Positions 58,117-64,000 of a DNA stretch of 64,000 nucleotides are shown one piece after another. Numbering within the stretch: the first letter of the stretch is position 1; every line of letters begins with the position of its first letter. This DNA is from Falsochrobactrum shanghaiense (lineage in GTDB: Bacteria > Pseudomonadota > Alphaproteobacteria > Rhizobiales > Rhizobiaceae), in the NCBI RefSeq assembly GCF_003149535.1, contig NZ_QGDB01000003.1:248001-312000 (forward strand), read 5' to 3'. The notes beneath the pieces were generated by a model that did no database searches, had not been told where the DNA came from, and saw only the letters and a program-made list of their open reading frames with translations. A program made the translations under genes and the position numbers.

Positions 58117-58373
58117 TTCACACCTGTTCACTTATCCGCGCAATTTCTGTCGGATTTATTTCCTCCTTACACGAAAGCCGGCTTCCAACGCAGGAAGATA
58201 ATCATATCCCTGCCCGGCAAACCGGCATGCGTGACCGCGTTCATATAATGCACACGCGAACTTTATTCCAGCTATATTCCATGACAGTATTGCAATGGTT
58301 TCAATATACCATATCGGGCGGATGAAGCGCCATCGCCGCATGTCAAAAGCTTGAGCCGAAACTCGCGTCAGGC

Positions 58374-59771
58374 TCAGCCCGCGACCTTTTCGCCATCTCT
58401 TATGCGATAAGTGGGCTGATACATGGTGACGAGTTCTTCGGCTGCGGTCGGATGCACCGCCATGGTGCGATCAAAATCATCCTTCGTGGCCCCTGCTTTT
58501 AGTGCAATGCCAATGATCTGCGCCATTTCGCCCGCATCCGGCCCCATAATATGGGCGCCAACCACCCTGCGGCTCTTACCATCCACTACGAGTTTCATGA
58601 GCATTTTTTCGTTGCGACCGGACAATGTATTCTTCATTGGCCGGAACAGGGCGCGATATATTTCCAGTTCGGAGTATTTTTTCGCAGCCTCATCTTCCGG
58701 CATTCCAACCGTGCCGATTTCGGGCTGCGAGAAGACGGCGGTCGCGATAAGTTCATGATCCGGTCGGGTCGGGTTGTCCTTGAACGCCGTTTCCAGAAAA
58801 CACATCGCCTCATGGATGGCGACCGGCGTAAGCTGCACACGATTGGTCACGTCGCCTACCGCCCAGATATTCGACGCTGTGGTGCGCGAATATTCATCCA
58901 CCTTGATGGCGCCAAGGGCCTCGTCGGTTTCGACACCGGCTTTTTCCAGCCCCAGATCGGCAGTATTGGGCTGACGCCCGATAGCGAGCATGGCCTGATC
59001 TGCTTCAAGCACATCACCATTGGAAAGCGTAATCGCGCGCTTGCGGTCAGGTTTCAGTTCGACTTCCTTGAACATGGCGCCACAAATGACGCGGATTCCT
59101 TTTGCCTCCATCGTCTCATGGAGAAGGTGCCTCACATCGGGATCGAAGCGCGAAAGGATTTCCTTGCCGCGGTAAACGATGGTCGTATCGACACCCATGC
59201 CATGAAAAATATTGGCAAATTCCACCGCGATATAGCCGCCGCCGGCAATCACGATCGATTTGGGCAATTCTTCCAGATGGAAAGCGTCATTGGAACTGAT
59301 GCAATGTTCGATACCGGGCAGGCTGTCGCCCATTGCCGGGCGTCCGCCGGTTGCAATCAGGATTTTTTCGGCTGTCACCCGCTTCCCATCGGCCTTCAGC
59401 TCAATGGTGTGCTGGTCGACAAGCGTGGCACGGCTTGCAAAAATCTCGACATTCGAGTTTTCCAGACCTTTGCGATAAAGACCTTCGAGGCGGGAAATTT
59501 CCTTGTCCTTGGCTTCGATCAGTTTCTTCCAGTCGAAACTATGTTGGCCGACAGTCCAGCCATAACCGGCGGCATCCTCGAAATGTTCGGGAAACTGCGA
59601 TGCATAAACGAAGAGCTTCTTGGGAACGCAGCCACGAATGACGCAGGTGCCACCCATGCGGTACTCTTCCGCCAGCCCGACTTTCTTGCCCATGGCCCCG
59701 GCGAGCCGACCCGCACGCACGCCGCCGGACCCGCCGCCGATAACAAAAAGATCATAGTCAAAATCGGCCAT
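58374..59771 (-). CDS. gor: Glutathione-disulfide reductase
   Basis: 465-residue FAD enzyme that keeps glutathione reduced with NADPH. The FAD site IGGGSGGVRAGRLA is near the N-terminus. The redox-active cysteines are C43 and C48 in GTCVIRGCVPKK. The C-terminal interface carries the catalytic His in VHPTAAEELV. The ATG at 59771 follows GGAG. Last gene of the rpiA-DUF2059-gor series on the minus strand, behind a terminator, so it probably also has its own promoter. Confidence 0.95.
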   Translation of the reverse strand: MADFDYDLFVIGGGSGGVRAGRLAGAMGKKVGLAEEYRMGGTCVIRGCVPKKLFVYASQFPEHFEDAAGYGWTVGQHSFDWKKLIEAKDKEISRLEGLYRKGLENSNVEIFASRATLVDQHTIELKADGKRVTAEKILIATGGRPAMGDSLPGIEHCISSNDAFHLEELPKSIVIAGGGYIAVEFANIFHGMGVDTTIVYRGKEILSRFDPDVRHLLHETMEAKGIRVICGAMFKEVELKPDRKRAITLSNGDVLEADQAMLAIGRQPNTADLGLEKAGVETDEALGAIKVDEYSRTTASNIWAVGDVTNRVQLTPVAIHEAMCFLETAFKDNPTRPDHELIATAVFSQPEIGTVGMPEDEAAKKYSELEIYRALFRPMKNTLSGRNEKMLMKLVVDGKSRRVVGAHIMGPDAGEMAQIIGIALKAGATKDDFDRTMAVHPTAAEELVTMYQPTYRIRDGEKVAG

Positions 59772-59818
59772 GGAAATCTCCATTCAAAGAAACAGGCCTT
59801 ATATGTAGACAAAAGAAA

Positions 59819-59842
59819 AAGCCCGGCCAAGCGCCGGGCTTT
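59819..59842 (-). terminator. Terminator of the DUF2059 gene
   Basis: AAGCCCGG pairs with CCGGGCTT around a short loop. On the minus strand it is followed by a T-rich run, 26 bases after the stop of the DUF2059 gene and before gor. Confidence 0.85.
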
Positions 59843-59868
59843 CTAAAATCAGCGTTACCGGCCGAAAG

Positions 59869-60405
59869 TCACTGCTGGGCTGGCTGTTCGGGGGCAGCTG
59901 TAGCACCAGCTTGCGCGGCCAGGACTTCGCCAACGCTCTGTGCGAGATCACGGGCAATGCCGTTCTGCCAGATATTGGCAGCTTTAAGCACTTCGCGCGT
60001 AACGATCGGGCCTTCAGTCAGCAACTTCTTGCCTGCATCCGAGGTGTAAAATGCGGCAATAGCCTTCAACTCGTCTTCGCTGAAAGCATTGGCATAGGCG
60101 CGGGCGGATTCGGTCTCAAGGTCCGCACGGCGGGAAGCAAGCGCGAGAGCCTTGTCGTCAACCGTCTTGGTAATGAGCGCTTCGAGGTTGGGATCCTTCT
60201 GGATGAGTTCAGCTTTAAGCGCGTGGGCTGCGCTGGGCAGAATTTCGTCGAATTGATCCGTCGCCTTGATCGCAGAGATTGCCGCGCGGGCAGCGTCCAG
60301 ATGGGATGCGGAAATTTCCTGTGCGGAAGCAGCCTGAATACCCGCCAGCAGGACGAGAGCGGAAAACGGCGCAATCAGACGGCGGAAGCCAGTTGCCGGG
60401 ATCAT
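59869..60405 (-). CDS. Exported DUF2059 protein, 178 aa
   Basis: Signal peptide with cleavage around ASAQEI. The mature part is helical and ends with a typical DUF2059 segment (FYTSDAGKKLLTEGP, then VTREVLKAANIW). The C-terminus is Ala/Pro/Gln-rich. Found in many proteobacteria; periplasmic, function unknown. Lies 37 bases after rpiA, likely one transcript. The ATG choice is unproblematic. Confidence 0.9.
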   Translation of the reverse strand: MIPATGFRRLIAPFSALVLLAGIQAASAQEISASHLDAARAAISAIKATDQFDEILPSAAHALKAELIQKDPNLEALITKTVDDKALALASRRADLETESARAYANAFSEDELKAIAAFYTSDAGKKLLTEGPIVTREVLKAANIWQNGIARDLAQSVGEVLAAQAGATAAPEQPAQQ

Positions 60406-60442
60406 ATGGTCAGTACTCCGTTCAAATAATTCATAGTGGCGG

Positions 60443-61141
60443 TCAAGGCCGGTTCATAGTTCGGATACCGTCAGCGCCAGCAATGATCGCTGCCCGTGCC
60501 AGTCCGATAAAAAGTCCATGCTCCACGACGCCGGGAATGGCGAAGAGAGCGCTTGATAGATTCTTTGGATCGGGAATGCGGCCAAAAGATGCATCCACGA
60601 TATAATGTCCACCATCCGTAGTGAAAGGCTCTCCATCATTTAATCGCAGGGTCAATTCGCCTGCAAGGCCGCATTGCGATGCGTTCAGCTCGATGGCGCG
60701 CATTGTGGCACCCAGCCCGAAACGATTGACCTCGATGGGCAGGGGAAAACGGCCCAGCTTTTCGACGACTTTCGATTTATCGGCGATCACGATCATCGAA
60801 TCGGACGCGGCGGCCACGATCTTTTCCCGCAGCAATGCCCCGCCGCCGCCCTTGATGAGCGAAAGGTCGGTATCGACTTCGTCCGCACCATCCACGGTCA
60901 GATCGAGATGCGGCGTTTCTTCCAGAGTGGTGAGCGGAACACCCAGTTCACGGCAAAGCTTTGCCGTTCGCTCCGATGTGGGCACGCCAATGATCTTGAA
61001 TCCGCTCTTCACTTTTTCCGCGAGCAGACGCACAAATTCCGCAGCAGTCGATCCGGTCCCGATCCCAAGACGCATTCCGTCCCGGACATGAGTGAGTGCC
61101 TCGGCGGCGGCTGCGATCTTCAGCTTGCGTGCTTCATCCAT
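60443..61141 (-). CDS. rpiA: Ribose-5-phosphate isomerase A
   Basis: Interconverts ribose-5-phosphate and ribulose-5-phosphate in the pentose phosphate pathway. 232 residues with family blocks [26 protein letters not shown] and [11 protein letters not shown]; the last carries the catalytic Asp/Lys region. The ATG at 61141 has AGGAATT upstream. An open frame to 61219 adds an implausible leader. Divergent from gph across about 230 bases. Confidence 0.96.
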   Translation of the reverse strand: MDEARKLKIAAAAEALTHVRDGMRLGIGTGSTAAEFVRLLAEKVKSGFKIIGVPTSERTAKLCRELGVPLTTLEETPHLDLTVDGADEVDTDLSLIKGGGGALLREKIVAAASDSMIVIADKSKVVEKLGRFPLPIEVNRFGLGATMRAIELNASQCGLAGELTLRLNDGEPFTTDGGHYIVDASFGRIPDPKNLSSALFAIPGVVEHGLFIGLARAAIIAGADGIRTMNRP

Positions 61142-61370
61142 GCGTGAATTCCTGTCTTCCCGCGGGTTCTCCCACGGATTCTTATCGACTCCGCAGATGC
61201 CTCTAGCATGTGCCAGCAATGCAACAAAGCTTCTATTCCGGTTTTAGTGTAAATTTTACAATCGCGCGGACTTCGTCCCTGTCAAGAAGAGACCGTTCAA
61301 CTTGAGCCCGAACGCAGTATCGGCTAGCAATGCACCTGCCTGTCGTTCCCTCATCTCCAAGGAAGCCCGA

Positions 61371-62072
61371 ATGTCCCGTGTCAACGCCAAACCTATCATT
61401 GTCTTCGATCTGGATGGAACGCTGGTCGAAACCGCACCGGACCTTCTCGACAGTCTCAATCATTGTCTTTCAATATCGGGTCTGGAAACTGCCGATCCCG
61501 TATCGCTGCGTCGTTTCGTGGGACAAGGCGGACGCGTCATGATCGAACGCGCCTTTGCAGTGCAGCAAAAGCATGTCGATGACGTCATGCTCGATCATCT
61601 CGTCGAGGAGTTCCGCACCCATTATGCAGCAAATATACCGGGGCAATCGGTCTTCTTTCCCGGTGTTCTCGATGCACTCGATCGTTTCGCAACCAATGGC
61701 TATGAACTTGCCGTATGCACGAATAAATTCGAGGCTCTTTCGCTGCGTCTTCTCAAGGCCATGGGAGAAGCGGAGCGTTTTGCCGCAATTTGCGGCGCTG
61801 ACACATTTTCCTACCGCAAGCCGGACCCGCGCCATCTGACCGATACCATCACGCAGGCAGGGGGGAACCGAAACCGCGCCCTGATGGTGGGCGACAGCCG
61901 CACCGACATCGATACGGCAAAGGCTGCGGGTATTCCTGTCGTGGCGGTGGATTTCGGCTATACGGATTTACCCGTCCACCACTATGAACCAAGCCGCGTC
62001 ATTTCGCATTATAACGAGCTCACCCTTGAAATGGTCGAGGAACTGATGGAAGCCGCGACCGACCGGGTATAA
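61371..62072 (+). CDS. gph: Phosphoglycolate phosphatase (HAD family)
   Basis: 233 residues. HAD motif I VFDLDGTLVE with the nucleophile D13 and D15, motif II VCTNK, and motif IV MVGDSRTDID. The family removes phosphoglycolate, a DNA-repair and oxygenation by-product. The ATG at 61371 has AAGGAAG upstream; the frame extends earlier. It is divergent from rpiA and followed by an inverted repeat. Confidence 0.9.
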   Translation: MSRVNAKPIIVFDLDGTLVETAPDLLDSLNHCLSISGLETADPVSLRRFVGQGGRVMIERAFAVQQKHVDDVMLDHLVEEFRTHYAANIPGQSVFFPGVLDALDRFATNGYELAVCTNKFEALSLRLLKAMGEAERFAAICGADTFSYRKPDPRHLTDTITQAGGNRNRALMVGDSRTDIDTAKAAGIPVVAVDFGYTDLPVHHYEPSRVISHYNELTLEMVEELMEAATDRV

Positions 62073-62079
62073 AACAGGG

Positions 62080-62132
62080 TAAAGCATCTCGTTATCCCGA
62101 AACCGGTTCCCGCTTTCGGGCGACATGCTTTA
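62080..62132. repeat. Intergenic inverted repeat, third type of the family
   Basis: TAAAGCAT and ATGCTTTA form the ends, CCCGAAA and TTTCGGG the inner stem. Lies between convergent gph and nnr and contains the nnr stop codon TAA in its right end. It shares the two-stem plan of the copies at 29635 and 42953. Confidence 0.75.
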
Positions 62133-63626
62133 GCCTGCGCGGGCCAGCGCCGTCCAGACGGCGGGTAATTGATCCGGCAGATCGTCTGCAATCAGGCCGC
62201 GACCAAAACGGCGCGCGGCGTCAGCATGTACCCACACGGCTGCGCATGCCGCCTCGAATGCGGGCATTCCCTGTGCCAGAAGCCCGCAGACGATACCCGC
62301 CAACACATCGCCCGATCCCGCCGTCGCCAAAGCCGGGGTGCCATTCGCATTGATTGCGGCGCGGCCATCGGATGCTGCGATCACCGTATCCGGCCCCTTA
62401 TAGATAAGAACGGCATTGGCGCGGCTTGCTGCCTTGCATGCTTTTGCGGTTTTCGACATATCGCCGCTTGAGGCAATGTCGGGAAAAAGACGCCTGAATT
62501 CACCTTCATGGGGCGTGAGCACAAGTACTGCGGCTGGATTGCGTTTTGCACCAAACAGCTGTTCCGGCCTGTTTTCAAAAGCGGTAATGCCATCGGCATC
62601 GAGTACAAGGCCGCTCAAACCGTTTTCAGCCCCCAGAAGCGTCAATATATTATCGCGCGCAAAGGATGGACTGCCATAGCCGGGGCCGAGCAGAGCCGCC
62701 GAAACCTTGCGATCCCTCACGAAGCTTTCCGCATCTTTCGGGGTGCGTGTTTCGCGCAGCATGATGCTGGTGACGTGCGCCGCATTGACCGCGAGCGCAT
62801 CGGAGGGAGAAAGCAATGTGACCGCTCCTGCTCCTGCGCGCGCCGCAGCCATCGCAGCAAGCCGTGCAGCGCCGGTCGAGTGAACCGGGCCGGAGAAAAC
62901 CGCCGCATGACCACGGCTATATTTATGGGCATTCACATCCGGCGAAGGCAGTTTTTCAAGCCATAGTTGCGGCATATTCTCAAAACTATCCGGGCGGATT
63001 TCATCGAGAACGCTATCGGCTATGCCAATATCGGCGAGATGGACTATGCCGCAATATCCCCTTCCCGGCTGCAACAAATGCCCCGGCTTCTTGCGAAAAA
63101 AAGTGACACTTGCCCATGCCCTGATGGCTACGCCCTGAACAGCGCCGCTTTCGCCCGACACCCCGCTAGGCAGATCGACGGCAATGACCGACAGGCCGGA
63201 AGCATTGACCGCGCTGATCGCATCCGCTTCGGCCCCACCGACCGGACGCGCAAGACCTGCGCCGTAAAGAGCGTCAATGACACCGCCAAAGCCGGCTGGC
63301 GCGAATTCGCCGAGGTTGCGGACATCACCTTTGTAAAAAACCGCCGCCCGCATCGCATCGGTTCCGGGCCGCGGCTGGCCTGCGCTAAAACAGATAACGT
63401 CCCTGCCCGCCTCACGCAGAAACTGCGCTGCGACATAGCCATCGCCGCCATTGTTTCCCGGCCCGCAAAGGACGGCAATCGGACCCTGGCTGGAAAACAT
63501 GTTCTGAGCCGCATCGGCAACGGCCCGGCCTGCGGCGAGCATCAGCGAAAACCCGTCTTTTGCCCCCGCTTCAATCGTCAAACGATCTGCGCGCGCCATT
63601 TCTTCGGGTGTCAGTAACTCAAACAT
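62130..63626 (-). CDS. nnr: Bifunctional NAD(P)H-hydrate repair enzyme
   Basis: 498 residues. The N-terminal 220 residues are the NAD(P)HX epimerase (YjeF_N, with VLCGPGNNGGDGYVAAQFL). The C-terminal 270 residues are the ADP- or ATP-dependent dehydratase (YjeF_C, ribokinase-like, ending ALATAGSGDVLAGIVCGLL). It repairs hydrated, inactive NAD(P)H. The stop codon is embedded in a repeat element. Confidence 0.95.
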   Translation of the reverse strand: MFELLTPEEMARADRLTIEAGAKDGFSLMLAAGRAVADAAQNMFSSQGPIAVLCGPGNNGGDGYVAAQFLREAGRDVICFSAGQPRPGTDAMRAAVFYKGDVRNLGEFAPAGFGGVIDALYGAGLARPVGGAEADAISAVNASGLSVIAVDLPSGVSGESGAVQGVAIRAWASVTFFRKKPGHLLQPGRGYCGIVHLADIGIADSVLDEIRPDSFENMPQLWLEKLPSPDVNAHKYSRGHAAVFSGPVHSTGAARLAAMAAARAGAGAVTLLSPSDALAVNAAHVTSIMLRETRTPKDAESFVRDRKVSAALLGPGYGSPSFARDNILTLLGAENGLSGLVLDADGITAFENRPEQLFGAKRNPAAVLVLTPHEGEFRRLFPDIASSGDMSKTAKACKAASRANAVLIYKGPDTVIAASDGRAAINANGTPALATAGSGDVLAGIVCGLLAQGMPAFEAACAAVWVHADAARRFGRGLIADDLPDQLPAVWTALARAG

Positions 63627-63984
63627 GGCTGCCTTCCCTCGACTGGAACCAATTCATGGCGCGCCGGAAAAATTTATGCAAGCCCGGTCTATTTTTCCGA
63701 TCCGCTTAATTTATCCGCATTGTGATGCTTTTTTAAGCAGCGCTCATAAGTTGGAAACCCCGTTCTCAAATCCGGATGGAGGATGACTTGTGCATAAGAG
63801 CGGAATAATGGCATTCTAATATCCGCAGCGGTCGGACCACACCACATAAGACGGCAAAATCCTATAAAGCCGAACAAAATGGAAAAAATGATCTGCCTTT
63901 TTTCAGTTTGGCACAGTTCATGCTTCTATACCGTTGAAACGGGCATGATGCTCATTTGCGAACAAAAGCGGAGTTCATTCTGCG
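63627..63984. other. Gene-free region upstream of glnB
   Basis: About 358 bases between divergent nnr and glnB. It contains a sigma-54 promoter near its right end. I did not find a convincing NtrC-site pair. The rest is featureless. Confidence 0.55.
63909..63924 (+). promoter_or_regulatory. Sigma-54 promoter of glnB
   Basis: TGGCAC then, with 5 bases between, ATGCT. GG and GC are exactly ten bases apart, as in -24/-12 promoters. Transcription would start near 63936, about 50 bases ahead of glnB. Nitrogen-regulated glnB promoters of this type are standard in alphaproteobacteria. Confidence 0.7.
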
Positions 63985-64000
63985 ATGAAAAAAATCGAAG
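63985..64000 (+). CDS. glnB: Nitrogen regulatory protein P-II, first codons only
   Basis: Only M-K-K-I-E is inside the window. This opening, together with the sigma-54 promoter about 60 bases ahead, matches GlnB, the 2-oxoglutarate and energy sensor that controls NtrB and glutamine synthetase adenylylation. A glnK or another short gene starting the same way is possible but less likely. The gene runs off the end of the window. Confidence 0.7.

Overview
This window looks like chromosomal DNA of a Hyphomicrobiales (Rhizobiales) alphaproteobacterium, most likely the Brucella/Ochrobactrum group. The signs are a CckA cell-cycle kinase, a giant coiled-coil protein of the growth-pole-ring (GPR/RgsE) type, an adenosylcobalamin-dependent ribonucleotide reductase (NrdJ), a Cys-poor rhizobial-type DksA, a class II DAHP synthase, a PlcP-like phosphodiesterase next to a glycosyltransferase, and a short intergenic inverted-repeat family. 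I assigned the organism from protein families and gene content, not from a database search. Gene density is high and base composition is fairly even. I see no prophage, insertion sequence, integrase, CRISPR array or plasmid origin. The window holds mostly core genes.

Layout. 1-6.4 kb: 3' part of thrS, an exported protein, a nitroreductase, mazG, an SBF-type transporter coupled to a TPR-methyltransferase. 6.8-14.1 kb: a membrane diguanylate cyclase, then a compact minus-strand cluster (cysteine-synthase-like, AlaX, sseA, GNAT), an RhlE-type helicase, ilvA and tRNA-Leu(UAA). 14.2-22.8 kb: CinA-like protein, Usp, gpt, Nudix, then nrdJ behind a long, apparently structured leader with its own promoter, and a PRC-barrel exported protein. 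22.9-30.3 kb: MscS channel, a flavoprotein, cckA, a gene-free stretch with an orphan plus-strand terminator (possible small RNA), a FliO-like membrane protein and dksA. 30.7-37.5 kb: sixA-ycjX-ycjF, an exported protein, the folP-folB-folK operon, a DUF922 protein and a 2Fe-2S ferredoxin. 38.0-46.8 kb: the 1612-residue GPR-like protein and a four-gene MCE/Mla-type lipid transporter. 46.8-56.6 kb: a dipeptide epimerase, a plcP-glycosyltransferase pair behind a candidate PHO box, the fused malic enzyme, a lipoprotein, gltX, nadE and dgkA. 56.7-64 kb: class II DAHP synthase, gor, a DUF2059 protein, rpiA, gph, the bifunctional nnr, and the first codons of glnB behind a sigma-54 promoter.

Themes. 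Several neighbours serve envelope biology: GPR for polar growth, MCE/Mla for lipid transport, PlcP plus glycosyltransferase for phosphate-sparing lipids, DgkA for diacylglycerol recycling, and MscS. Others are metabolite or damage repair functions (MazG, Nudix, Nnr, AlaX, CinA-like) or amino acid, nucleotide and cofactor synthesis. The least explained items are the nrdJ leader, the orphan terminator at 28.36-28.40 kb, and the inverted-repeat family whose end supplies the stop codon of two genes.
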